Position numbers and translations under genes: made by a program. Positions 1-8,982 of a stretch of DNA of 64,000 nt are shown here, piece after piece. The first letter of the stretch is position 1; each line of letters begins with the position of its first letter. The notes under the pieces are model-generated. The model was not told the DNA's origin and searched no databases. It was given only the letters and a program-made list of their open reading frames with translations. Source of the stretch: Nitratireductor alexandrii (lineage in GTDB: Bacteria; Pseudomonadota; Alphaproteobacteria; Rhizobiales; Rhizobiaceae); NCBI RefSeq assembly GCF_004000215.1, contig NZ_RBVY01000008.1, positions 62,001 through 126,000 of the forward strand, given 5' to 3'.

Positions 1-224
1 GTATCGAGAAACAGCACCGGAACGGCGGGATCGACCGCCGCCAGCATGTGCAAGAGCACCGCCGAATCGGCGCCGAAGGAGGAGACCGCCGCGATCTCGC
101 CGGCAAAAAGCGCGCGCGCCGCCTTTTCCACGACCGCCATCGGCGCAAGCCCGCCATGGCGTGCCTCGAGCTCGGCGGCGCGGGCGCGCGCCTCGGCCTC
201 AGGCCGCCCTGGCTTCGCGACCAT
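1..224 (-). CDS. cysH: Phosphoadenylyl-/adenylyl-sulfate reductase, N-terminal part (cut by the window edge)
   Basis: This gene reduces activated sulfate (PAPS or APS) to sulfite in assimilatory sulfate reduction. Only the first 74 codons are in the window. Around residues 46-60 the read-out contains VSSFGADSAVLLHML, the nucleotide-binding SGGKDS-like loop of the PAPS reductase/ATP sulfurylase fold, followed by a PVLFLDT strand typical of CysH. The catalytic C-terminal cysteines are outside the window, so PAPS and APS specificity cannot be told apart. The ATG at 224 lies inside the end of cysI (26-nt overlap) and is preceded by AAGGAGG, so it is probably translationally coupled and the last visible gene of the cysG-DUF2849-cysI-cysH operon. 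Confidence 0.88.
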   Translation of the reverse strand, partial: MVAKPGRPEAEARARAAELEARHGGLAPMAVVEKAARALFAGEIAAVSSFGADSAVLLHMLAAVDPAVPVLFLD

Positions 225-1869
225 AAAGCGCCTCCTTGAACGGCGCCGGCCCGACCCGGCGATAGGCGTCGATGAAGCGTTCGGACGGGTCGCTGCGCAG
301 GCCGAGATAGGTCTCGACCACCGTTTCGATGGCGTCGGTGATCGCGTCGGGCGCGAATCCGCGGCCGACGATCTCGCCGATCGAGCTCGTCTCGTCGCCC
401 GAGCCTCCGAGCGTGATCTGGTAGAGCTCGCTGCCCTTCTTCTCGACCCCCAGAATGCCGATATGGCCGACATGGTGATGGCCGCAGGCGTTGATGCAGC
501 CGGAGATCTTCAGCTTCAGCTCGCCGATCTCGCGCTGACGCTCCAGCGAGGCGAACCGGCGCGAAATCTCCTGCGCGACCGGGATCGAGCGCGCATTGGC
601 GAGCGCGCAATAGTCGAGCCCGGGGCAGGCGATGATGTCGCTGATCAAATTGGAGTTCGCCGTCGCCAGGCCGGTCTCCACCAGCCGGTCGTAGACGGCT
701 TTCAGGTCGGCGCGCGCGACATGCGGCAGCACCAGGTTCTGTTCGTGGCTCACCCGGATCTCGTCGAAACCGTATTGCTCGGCGAGGGCGGCGACCGCTT
801 CCATCTGCTGGTCGGTGGCGTCGCCCGGCGCCTCGCCGATGGCCTTCAGCGAAATCGTCACCGCCGCGTAGTCGGCATGTTTGTGGGTGGTCACGTTCTG
901 GCCCAGCCAGTCGGCGAAATCCTTCGAGTCCAGCCGCGCCTGGCGCACGGCGTCGTCGCCCTCCGGGCGCGGCGTCAGCGGCGGCGGCGCGAAATAGGTT
1001 TCGATGGCGCGGATGTCTTTATCCGGCAGTTTGAGTTCGCCGTCCCGCAGCGCGGCGAATTCGGCCTCGATCTGCTTGGTCAGTTCCTCCGTGCCGGTCT
1101 CGTGCACCAGGATCTTGATGCGCGCCTTGAACTTGTTGTCGCGACGCCCGTGAAGATTGTAAACGCGCACGATCGCCGTCGTATAGGACAGCAAATCCTC
1201 CTCGGGTAGGAAGTCGCGGATTTTCTTGGCGATCATCGGCGTGCGGCCCTGGCCGCCGCCGACATAGACGGCGAAGCCGAGCCGGCCATCCGCATCCTTC
1301 TTCAGATGCAGGCCGATATCGTGCACCTGGATCGCGGCGCGGTCGCGTTCGGCGCCGGTCACCGCGATCTTGAATTTGCGCGGCAGGTAGGAAAATTCCG
1401 GGTGCACGGACGACCATTGCCTGAGGATCTCGGCATAGGGGCGCGGGTCGGCGACCTCGTCGGCCGCGGCGCCGGCGAAATGATCGGCCGTGACGTTGCG
1501 GATGCAATTGCCGGACGTCTGGATGGCGTGCATCTCCACGCTCGCCAGTTCTTCCAGGATCGCGGGAATGTCCGACAGGGCGGGCCAGTTGAACTGGATG
1601 TTCTGCCGCGTGGTGAAATGGCCATAGCCCTTGTCGTAGGTGCGCGCGACATGGGCCAGCTTGCGCATCTGGCGTCCGTTCAAGGTGCCGTAGGGCACCG
1701 CGATGCGCAGCATATAGGCATGAAGCTGCAGGTAGACGCCGTTCATCAGCCTGAGCGGCTTGAACTGGTCTTCGGTGATCTCGCCGGCCAGCCGGCGCTC
1801 GACCTGGTCGCTGAACTGCGCCACGCGGGCGTTTACGAAACTGCGGTCGAATTCGTCGTAGCGATACAT
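199..1869 (-). CDS. cysI: Sulfite reductase, siroheme/4Fe-4S hemoprotein subunit (nitrite/sulfite reductase family)
   Basis: A 556-aa cytoplasmic enzyme that carries out the six-electron reduction of sulfite to sulfide, the step after CysH. It has the duplicated ferredoxin-like and siroheme-binding halves of the family. The cluster/siroheme ligands are in the C-terminal half as C-X5-C (CPGLDYC) and, 36 residues later, C-X3-C in SGCINACGHHHVGHIG. The N-terminal half carries TSGNCIRNVTADHFAG, a conserved substrate-cavity segment. The length and a single-subunit layout fit the ferredoxin-dependent-like type common in Rhizobiales. It sits between the DUF2849 gene and cysH and downstream of cysG, which makes its cofactor siroheme. 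The family also contains nitrite reductases, but the cysH and cysG neighbours favour sulfite. Confidence 0.93.
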   Translation of the reverse strand: MYRYDEFDRSFVNARVAQFSDQVERRLAGEITEDQFKPLRLMNGVYLQLHAYMLRIAVPYGTLNGRQMRKLAHVARTYDKGYGHFTTRQNIQFNWPALSDIPAILEELASVEMHAIQTSGNCIRNVTADHFAGAAADEVADPRPYAEILRQWSSVHPEFSYLPRKFKIAVTGAERDRAAIQVHDIGLHLKKDADGRLGFAVYVGGGQGRTPMIAKKIRDFLPEEDLLSYTTAIVRVYNLHGRRDNKFKARIKILVHETGTEELTKQIEAEFAALRDGELKLPDKDIRAIETYFAPPPLTPRPEGDDAVRQARLDSKDFADWLGQNVTTHKHADYAAVTISLKAIGEAPGDATDQQMEAVAALAEQYGFDEIRVSHEQNLVLPHVARADLKAVYDRLVETGLATANSNLISDIIACPGLDYCALANARSIPVAQEISRRFASLERQREIGELKLKISGCINACGHHHVGHIGILGVEKKGSELYQITLGGSGDETSSIGEIVGRGFAPDAITDAIETVVETYLGLRSDPSERFIDAYRRVGPAPFKEALYGREARAA

Positions 1870-1902
1870 GGCTTCGGTTCTCGTTGGCCGGCGCGACCCG
1901 TC

Positions 1903-2211
1903 TCAGGCGGCGCGCGAAATCATCGGGCGCGCCTGCTTGCCCAGGTCGCTGCGATTGGTCGGGCCGGCGGCGCGGATGCGTTCGCGCAGCCTTTTCGGCA
2001 GGATCTCTCCGTCGGCGAGCGCGACGTCGATCAGTTCGACATCGACCACCTGGTTGTTTTCATAGGCCTCGACGCCGATGCGTTCGAGCGCGGTCACGGC
2101 CTCGTCGTCGACAGCGATCGCGGCACCGGCGATCGCCTCGTTCCAGTGTCCGTTGGTTCCGAACCAAACGGCTTCGCCGTCATGCAGGCGGTTGGCGGTC
2201 AAGATCTTCAT
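1903..2211 (-). CDS. DUF2849 domain protein of the sulfite reductase operon
   Basis: A 102-aa soluble protein beginning MKILTANRLHDGEAVWFG, typical of the DUF2849 family. The open frame extends further upstream, but the start at 2211 is where similarity to the family begins. In many Rhizobiales genomes this small gene lies between cysG and cysI, as here (22 nt after cysG, 33 nt before cysI). No catalytic motif is visible. The context suggests a small accessory factor for sulfite reductase or siroheme handling, but its function is unknown. Confidence 0.85.
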   Translation of the reverse strand: MKILTANRLHDGEAVWFGTNGHWNEAIAGAAIAVDDEAVTALERIGVEAYENNQVVDVELIDVALADGEILPKRLRERIRAAGPTNRSDLGKQARPMISRAA

Positions 2212-2233
2212 GGCTGGGTCCCGATCATGTGCA

Positions 2234-3661
2234 TTACGCGGCAAGCGCCGTCGCCGCGACCGCTGCGAGCGGCTGCGAGCGGTCGAAATTGGCGCCGGCG
2301 ACGGCATCGCCGATAATCGTCATCACCGGTCCGGCCAGTTCGTCGCGTCGCTGAAGCGCGGGCAGGTCGGCGAGCGTGCCGTGCAAAAGCCGACGGCCGG
2401 GCAGGCTGGCGTTCTCGACCACCGCAACCGCGGTCTCCGGCGACAGTCCGGCCTCGATCAGGCGTCCGGCCACCTCCGCGGCCACCGAGCGGCCCATATA
2501 GACGGCGACCGTCGCCCCGCCGATGGCAAGCCGGGCCCAGTCCGGCAGGGTCGATCCCTTGAGGTCGTGGCCGGTGGTGAACACCATCGACGACGACACG
2601 CCGCGCAGCGTCAAGGGCAGTTCGAAATCGGCCGCGGCGGCGAAGGCGGCGGTCACGCCCGGCACGATCTCGTAGGCGATGCCGGCATCGCGCAGCGCCT
2701 GCATTTCCTCGCCGGCCCGGCCGAAGATCAGCGGGTCGCCGCTTTTCAGCCTGACGACGCGTTTGCCCGCCGCCGCCAGCTCGACCAGCAGCGCGTTGAT
2801 CTCGCCCTGCGCCTTGGAATGGCAGCCCTTGCGCTTGCCGACCGCGATCCGCTCGGCGTCGCGGCGGCCCATCTCCACGATCGCCGTCGGCACCAGCGCG
2901 TCGAACAGGATCGCGTCGGCCTGCATCAACAGGCGCTGGGCGCGCAGCGTCAAAAGATCTTCCGCGCCCGGCCCGGCGCCGATCAGGGCGACATGGCCGC
3001 GCGTCGGCGCGTCCTGGCCAAGCAGGCGTTCGGCCGCTGCGCGCGCTTCCGAGATATGGCCGATCTCCATCAGCCGGGCCGGCTCGCCGTCGAAAAAGTC
3101 GGTCCAAAAGCGTCGCCTGGCGCTGCCGCGCGGCACGAGGTTCTCAACCGTATCGCGCAGCCCGGCCGCGAGCCGGGCCAGCGGTCCGAGCGCAGGCGAG
3201 AGCATCCGGTCGATCCGGGCACGAATGATCTGCGCCAGCACCGGGCCGGCGCCCTCGGTGCCGATCGCCACGGTAACCGGGGCGCGGTTGACGATTGCCG
3301 GCGTCAGGAAGTCGCAAAGCTGCGGCCGGTCGACGGCGTTGGCGGGAATGCTGCGCACCCGGGCGTCGGCGATCACGCGTGCGTCCTGCGCTTCCGCGCC
3401 GGTGGCGGCGAACACCAGCACGGCGCCGTCGATCTGCGCCGCCTCGTAGGGCGCGCGCAGCAACTCCGCGCCCCGCTTGGCGGCGAAGGCGGCGAGCGCC
3501 GGCGCGGGGGCGTCGGCGACGATGCGGATCGCGGTGTCGCATTGCGCGATCAGCCGGGCCTTGGCGAGCGCTTCCTCGCCGCCGCCGACGATCACGACGG
3601 TCCTGTCCTTGACCCGCATGAAAACGGGAAAAGCGTTCAATGTGCCGGCATGCGCAGCCAT
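2234..3661 (-). CDS. cysG: Siroheme synthase CysG (trifunctional)
   Basis: A 475-aa protein that makes siroheme from uroporphyrinogen III for CysI. The N-terminal ~200 residues form the NAD-dependent precorrin-2 dehydrogenase/ferrochelatase module (VVIVGGGEEALAKARL). The C-terminal ~260 residues form the SAM-dependent uroporphyrinogen-III C-methyltransferase, with VALIGAGPGAEDLLTLRA and RLKSGDPLIFGRAGEE. The frame is open to 3682, but ATG 3661 is preferred because AAGGAG lies 10 nt upstream and the family starts there. First gene of the sulfate assimilation operon. Confidence 0.93.
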   Translation of the reverse strand: MAAHAGTLNAFPVFMRVKDRTVVIVGGGEEALAKARLIAQCDTAIRIVADAPAPALAAFAAKRGAELLRAPYEAAQIDGAVLVFAATGAEAQDARVIADARVRSIPANAVDRPQLCDFLTPAIVNRAPVTVAIGTEGAGPVLAQIIRARIDRMLSPALGPLARLAAGLRDTVENLVPRGSARRRFWTDFFDGEPARLMEIGHISEARAAAERLLGQDAPTRGHVALIGAGPGAEDLLTLRAQRLLMQADAILFDALVPTAIVEMGRRDAERIAVGKRKGCHSKAQGEINALLVELAAAGKRVVRLKSGDPLIFGRAGEEMQALRDAGIAYEIVPGVTAAFAAAADFELPLTLRGVSSSMVFTTGHDLKGSTLPDWARLAIGGATVAVYMGRSVAAEVAGRLIEAGLSPETAVAVVENASLPGRRLLHGTLADLPALQRRDELAGPVMTIIGDAVAGANFDRSQPLAAVAATALAA

Positions 3662-3764
3662 TGCGGCCAATCTCCTTTGCATGGCCGGTATTGTCGGTGC
3701 GGCGACGCCGGATCAGAAGAAATGGGCTCGCGTGCGCAGCCAGGGCGCGCAATCGCTTTTTCAC

Positions 3765-3778
3765 GGCCGGTACCGGCC
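3765..3778. promoter_or_regulatory. Perfect 14-bp palindrome upstream of cysG (possible operator)
   Basis: GGCCGGTACCGGCC is a perfect palindrome about 105 bp upstream of the chosen cysG start, in the 272-bp gap between the divergent cysG and the host-attachment gene. No other feature explains the gap. It could be an operator for a sulfur regulator or a chance GC-rich palindrome. No regulator consensus was recognised. Confidence 0.25.
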
Positions 3779-3933
3779 ACGGAATAAAATTCTCTCAGTC
3801 CGGCCCGTCACCGCCCTATCGGGAACGCAGTGCTTCGCGATACGTTGTTTTCGGCTGGCACCGATTGCGATCGCGACCTTTTCGGACGGCGGTTCGGCCG
3901 GGCATGCCGGAGACCACGAAATAGGAGATATCG

Positions 3934-4383
3934 ATGACCCTCACGAAACTGCAACGCGGAACCTGGGTGCTGGTCGCCGACGGCGAGAAGGCGTTGTTCT
4001 TGCGCAATGAGGGCACGGCCTTCGAGCCGGCGCTGGTGGTGGTCGACGAGGCCCGCCAGGACAATCCGGCTACCCGCGACCAGGGCACGGACCGGCCGGG
4101 ACGCTTCAATGACGGGCCGAATCGGCATCGCAGCGCGGTCGCCGACACCGATTGGCACCGTATCGCCAAGGACCGCTTTGCCGACGATATCGCGGACAAG
4201 CTTTACCGGCTGGCACAGAAGGACGCGTTCAAGCGGATCGTCCTGGTCGCGCAGCCGCACGTGCTGGGCGAAATCCGCAAGAGCTTGCACAAGGACGTCA
4301 GCGCCCGCGTCACGGCGGAGGTGGCCAAAACGCTTACCAACCACGCGCTCGACGACATCGAGAAGGTGCTGATGGAGGACTGA
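3934..4383 (+). CDS. Host attachment family protein
   Basis: A 149-aa soluble protein of the family annotated as 'protein required for attachment to host cells'. It has the family's opening (LQRGTWVLVADGEKALFLRNEG), a basic/acidic middle with RSAVADTDWH, and the C-terminal segment VLVAQPHVLGEIRKSLHKDV followed by a T-N-H helix. The fold resembles eRF1 domain-2-like nucleases/ribosome-associated domains rather than an adhesin, and there is no signal peptide. It has a good GGAGAT ribosome-binding site and is monocistronic, ending 4 nt before the convergent hydrolase stop. The attachment role comes from the family name and is not shown here. Confidence 0.85.
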   Translation: MTLTKLQRGTWVLVADGEKALFLRNEGTAFEPALVVVDEARQDNPATRDQGTDRPGRFNDGPNRHRSAVADTDWHRIAKDRFADDIADKLYRLAQKDAFKRIVLVAQPHVLGEIRKSLHKDVSARVTAEVAKTLTNHALDDIEKVLMED

Positions 4384-4387
4384 ACGG

Positions 4388-5227
4388 CTACCCGGCGAGG
4401 AAATCGCGCAACAGCGCGATTTCGCGCTCGCTTGCCAGGGTCGGGGCGTGGCCGCAATCGGCGAAGGTGACGAGTTCGGGCGCCGGACCGCGCCGGGTCA
4501 TCGTCTCGGCCACCTCCGGCGACAGCACGTCGGAGGCTTCGCCGCGCAGAAGCAGGGTCTTGGCGGTGACCGCGTCGTATTTGTCCCACACGTCGAGGTC
4601 GCCCTTGTGCAGGGTGAACTGGGTGACGATCGCCGGGTCGTAATGCACGGTCACCTTGCCGTCGTCGGTGCGGCGCATCGAGGTATCGGCCATGCGCCGC
4701 CAGAAGGCGTCCGTGTTGCGGCCGAAGGGGGCGTAGTTGGTCCGCAGCCAGGCCTCGAGCTCGCCGACCGTGTCGTAGACCGGCGGGTTGCCGACATAGG
4801 AGACGATCCGGCCGCTGCCGGCCTGCGGAATGTCGGGGCCGATATCGTTGATGACCAGGTGGCTCATGCGTTCCTTCAACGCTCCGGCCGCCAGCGTCAC
4901 GCCGATCAGCCCGCCCATCGACGTGCCGACCCAGCGCAGCCTGTCGATTTGGTAGTGGTCGAGCATGGCAAGCGCGGTCTCGCCGAAGCTCTTGTAGGAA
5001 TAATCGGCGCCGCCCGGCCGCGACCAGCTCGACAGCCCGCGCCCGAGCGTGTCGGGACAGAGCACGAAATAGCTGTCGCTCAGCGCTTCGGCGGCCTCGT
5101 CGAAATCGCGGCCCGTGCGGGCCAGCCCGTGCCACATGACGAGCGCCGGCCGGTCGGGGTCGCCCCATTCGCTCACATGCAGTTCGTGGCCGCCGGCGGC
5201 GACATAGGTCGAGCGGGGGCTGGTCAT
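4388..5227 (-). CDS. Alpha/beta hydrolase, last gene of the LIV-type transporter operon
   Basis: A 279-aa alpha/beta-hydrolase. The nucleophile elbow is GTSMG (Ser103), the oxyanion-hole segment is WHGLARTGRDF near residue 33, and the catalytic His lies in DCGHAPTL close to the C-terminus. The start codon overlaps the stop of the permease gene livM (ATGA), so it is translated as part of the transporter operon. That coupling suggests it hydrolyses an ester, amide or lactone brought in by the importer, but the substrate cannot be read from the sequence. No signal peptide, so cytoplasmic. Confidence 0.88.
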   Translation of the reverse strand: MTSPRSTYVAAGGHELHVSEWGDPDRPALVMWHGLARTGRDFDEAAEALSDSYFVLCPDTLGRGLSSWSRPGGADYSYKSFGETALAMLDHYQIDRLRWVGTSMGGLIGVTLAAGALKERMSHLVINDIGPDIPQAGSGRIVSYVGNPPVYDTVGELEAWLRTNYAPFGRNTDAFWRRMADTSMRRTDDGKVTVHYDPAIVTQFTLHKGDLDVWDKYDAVTAKTLLLRGEASDVLSPEVAETMTRRGPAPELVTFADCGHAPTLASEREIALLRDFLAG

Positions 5228-6339
5228 CGATGGTGTCCCTTTTTCATGAGGGTTCCCGCGATCCCGGCGGGGAAGAAATAGACGAGCAGGATGAAGAGCA
5301 GTCCGAGCCACAAGAGCCAGCGGTCCGGATTGAGCAGATCCGGCAAGAGCGGCACGCCGGCCGTCGCCTCGGCCGCGATCTCCATCACATCCTTCAGGTA
5401 GAACTGCGCCAGGCTCATCAGGACGACGCCGATCAGCGCCCCGACCAGCGTGCCCATGCCGCCGATGACGACCATCAACAGGATGTCGATCATGATCGCG
5501 AACGACAGCACCACTTCCGGGCCGACATATTTCAGCCACACCGCCCGCAGCACGCCGGCCAGCGCGGCGATCACCGCCGAGATGCAGAAGATCGCCGTGC
5601 GGTAGCTGACGACGCGATAGCCGATCGCCTCGGCGCGCAATTCGTTCTCGCGGACCGCCTGCAGCACGGTGCCCATCGGCGAGGCGACGATGCGCATCAT
5701 CGCCAGAAACAGCACCAGGCAGCCCAGGAAAACGAAATAATAGGCAGCGATCTTGCCGTTCAGCGGCACGTCGAACAGCCTGAGCACCTTGCCGTCGGCG
5801 TCGGTGACGAGCTTGAAGGCCGGCGAGAACAGGCGCGGGACCTGATAGGTGAAACCGTCCTCGCCGCCGGTGAAGTCGGAGAGCTGGTTGGCGAGCACCA
5901 TCATCACCGAGGCCGCGGCCAGCGTCACCATGGCGAAAAAGATCGCCTTGACCCGGAGCGACAGCAGCCCGATCAGCACCGCCAGCACCAGGGCGGCGGC
6001 GACGCCGAGCCCGCCGCCGATCATGATCGCGTCGAAACCGGGCCCCCAGGCCTTCAGCATCATCGCCGTGCCGTAGGCGCCGAGCCCGAAAAACATCGTG
6101 TGGGCGAAGGAGACGATGCCGGTATAGCCGATCAGGAGATCGTAGCTGGCGACCAGCACGATGAACACGCAGATGCGCGCGGCGACTTCCTGGGCGCGCA
6201 CGTCGGGAAACAGGAACGGCGCGAAGGCGAGGCAGAGCGCGATCGCCAGCGCGACGGCGTAGACGATCAGCCGGCCGGCCGGCACGCGGCGGCGGGTGTC
6301 GGGGATCGCGGACGGGGATGTGATCGACTGGTCGGACAT
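5224..6339 (-). CDS. livM: Branched-chain amino acid-type ABC transporter permease (LivM family)
   Basis: A 371-aa polytopic inner-membrane permease. After a charged N-terminus it has about ten hydrophobic segments and the LivM signature SYDLLIGYTGIVSFAHTMFFGLGAYG near residue 70. A periplasmic loop of ~45 residues (VLANQLSDFTGGEDGF onward) is also typical of LivM. The start at 6339 follows the livH stop by a few nt and its stop overlaps the hydrolase start. It pairs with LivH to form the membrane channel. Substrates of this family include branched-chain amino acids, urea, short amides and aromatic acids. Confidence 0.92.
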   Translation of the reverse strand: MSDQSITSPSAIPDTRRRVPAGRLIVYAVALAIALCLAFAPFLFPDVRAQEVAARICVFIVLVASYDLLIGYTGIVSFAHTMFFGLGAYGTAMMLKAWGPGFDAIMIGGGLGVAAALVLAVLIGLLSLRVKAIFFAMVTLAAASVMMVLANQLSDFTGGEDGFTYQVPRLFSPAFKLVTDADGKVLRLFDVPLNGKIAAYYFVFLGCLVLFLAMMRIVASPMGTVLQAVRENELRAEAIGYRVVSYRTAIFCISAVIAALAGVLRAVWLKYVGPEVVLSFAIMIDILLMVVIGGMGTLVGALIGVVLMSLAQFYLKDVMEIAAEATAGVPLLPDLLNPDRWLLWLGLLFILLVYFFPAGIAGTLMKKGHHR

Positions 6340-6344
6340 CGCGC

Positions 6345-7340
6345 TTATCCCTTGATCGCCGGCTTGAGGCCGAACGGACGCCACAGAAGGATGATCATCA
6401 TCAAAAGCATGTTGGAGGCGAGCGACAGTTTGGGAAACAGGAAGGCGACGTAATTGGCCAGGAGCCCGACCAGGATGGCGCCGAGCAGCGAGCCCTCGAT
6501 CGAGCCCAGCCCGCCGATGATGACGACGATGAACACCAAAATCATCAGTTCGCCGCCCAGCGCCGGCGTGATCAGCCCCTGATAGCCGGCCCACATCGCG
6601 CCGCCCATCGCCGCCAGCGCCGAGCCGGCCATGAACACGCCGATGAACAGCCGGTCGATGCGGAAACCGAGCGCCTCGACCATCTCGCGGTTTTCCACGC
6701 CGGCCCGGATCAACAGGCCGATGCGGGTCCGGTTGAGCGCGAAATGCATCGCCACATAGACGGCGAGCCCGAGCAGGAAGGCGAAGATGCGATAGATCTC
6801 GATGGCCACGTCGCCGATGATCAGCGAGCCCTCGAGCACTTTCGGGCGCGGCACGGCCACCGGCGCCCCGCCCCAGATCGCCAGCAGCAATTGCTCGGCC
6901 ACGATCAGCGCGCCGATGGTGATCAGGATCTGGCGCAGATGGTCCTTGTAGACCGGCTTGACGATGACGCGCTCGAAGAACCAGCCGGCCGCCGCGCCGA
7001 AGGCGGTGGCCGCCGCCACCGCCAGCAGCAGCGCGGCGATGTTGAGGATGGCGCTGTCGCCGGCCACCCAGCCGGCCAGCGCGGCCAGCGTGGAGGCGGC
7101 GATGAAGGCGCCGAAGGAGACGAAGGCCGAATGGCCGAAATTCAACACGTCCATCAGCCCGAAGATCAGCGACAGGCCCGACGCCATCAGGAAGATCATC
7201 ATGCCCATCGCGAGCCCCGCAACCGTCAGCGTCACCCAGGTCGACGGCACGCCGATCAGCGCGAAGGCGAGCGCGGCGATGGCGACCGGTAGCAGGTAGA
7301 CGCCGCCGAACCGGTTCAGATGTGAGGAAATCTCGGTCAT
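6345..7340 (-). CDS. livH: Branched-chain amino acid-type ABC transporter permease (LivH family)
   Basis: A 331-aa integral membrane protein with the LivH hallmark SGLSLIFGLMDVLNFGHSAFVSFGAF near residues 45-70 and a conserved cytoplasmic segment NREMVEALGFRIDRLF. The start at 7340 gives the usual family length (the open frame runs on to 7430). It is second permease partner to LivM, 7 nt downstream of livF. Confidence 0.92.
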   Translation of the reverse strand: MTEISSHLNRFGGVYLLPVAIAALAFALIGVPSTWVTLTVAGLAMGMMIFLMASGLSLIFGLMDVLNFGHSAFVSFGAFIAASTLAALAGWVAGDSAILNIAALLLAVAAATAFGAAAGWFFERVIVKPVYKDHLRQILITIGALIVAEQLLLAIWGGAPVAVPRPKVLEGSLIIGDVAIEIYRIFAFLLGLAVYVAMHFALNRTRIGLLIRAGVENREMVEALGFRIDRLFIGVFMAGSALAAMGGAMWAGYQGLITPALGGELMILVFIVVIIGGLGSIEGSLLGAILVGLLANYVAFLFPKLSLASNMLLMMIILLWRPFGLKPAIKG

Positions 7341-7347
7341 GATCGTC

Positions 7348-8069
<722 letters not shown>

Positions 8070-8070
<1 letters not shown>

Positions 8071-8849
8071 CAGGCGACCTCCTCTTCGTCGTCGGCGCCG
8101 ACGCCCAGATAGATCTCGCGCACCACCGGCAGCGTCATCACCGTGTCCGGCGCGCCGTCGGCGACCAGCTCGCCGTTGTGAAGCACGACGATGCGGTCGG
8201 CGAGCGCGCGCACCACGTCCATCTTGTGCTCCACCAGAAGCACCGTCTTCGCCGCGTCCTTCTTGATCTCGGCAATCAGGTCGAGGATCGCCGGCGCCTC
8301 GTCGACCGACATGCCGGCGGTCGGTTCGTCGAACATGTAGATGTCGGGCTGCATGGCGATCAGCATCGCCACCTCGAGCTTGCGCTGGTCGCCATGCGGC
8401 AGGGCGGCTGCCGGATAATGTGCGACGCCGGCGAGCCGCGCGCTCTCCAGATGCCGCGCGGCTTCGTCGCGGATATCGTCAAGGCGCGCCGCCCGGCGGA
8501 AGATGCTCGCTCCAGCGCCCTGGCGCGCCTGCACCGCCAGGCGGACATTTTCCAGCACGGAGAGCTGCGGAAACAGGTTGGTGAGCTGGAAGGCGCGGCC
8601 GATCCCGGCCTTGGCGCGCGCCGACGGCGACAGCGCGGTGATGTCGCGCCCGTCCTTGAAGACACGGCCGGCTGTGGGTCGAAGCTGGCCGGAAACCAGG
8701 TTGAACCATGTCGTCTTGCCGGCGCCGTTGGGGCCGACGATCACCGTCAGCTCGCCGGGACGAAAGGCGCAGCTCACGCCGTCGACGGCGGCGTGGCCGC
8801 CGAACCGGATCGTCAGGTCTTCGGTGCGCAGGGAAAAACGGTCAGACAT
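8070..8849 (-). CDS. livG: ABC transporter ATP-binding protein (LivG family)
   Basis: A 259-aa ATPase with Walker A GPNGAGKTT and Walker B IYMFDEPTAGMS. The signature motif is the LivG-style LPHGDQRKLE rather than canonical LSGGQ, as usual for this subfamily. ATG 8849 is chosen over the in-frame TTG at 8855 because AGGA sits 10 nt upstream of it. It is preceded, on the transcript, by a strong stem-loop that separates it from the binding-protein gene. Confidence 0.92.
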
Positions 8850-8952
8850 CGGCAAGGGGTCCTGACGTCAAGCGTGTGGGCCGCCCGGTCGGGGAAGGAG
8901 GAGGGACGCGGGCAGGTCGTGGTCGCCATGCCCGCATCCCGGCTGTCGGTGC

Positions 8953-8974
8953 CGCTCCCCGTTCGCGGGGAGCG
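8953..8974 (-). promoter_or_regulatory. Intercistronic stem-loop between the livK-like gene and livG
   Basis: CGCTCCCCG-TTCG-CGGGGAGCG is a perfect 9-bp stem with a 4-nt loop in the 133-bp gap between the binding-protein gene and livG. There is no U-tract on the transcript strand, so it is unlikely to be a full terminator. Such hairpins after binding-protein genes commonly protect the upstream mRNA or attenuate read-through, giving more binding protein than transporter. Confidence 0.5.
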
Positions 8975-8982
8975 CAAAACCG

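Noticed and set aside
3934-4383. Phage or adhesin gene suggested by the name 'host attachment protein'
   Set aside because: There is no signal peptide and no phage gene near; the family name is historical and the protein looks cytoplasmic.
8855-8855. TTG start for livG
   Set aside because: ATG 8849 has the better-spaced AGGA and fits the family start.
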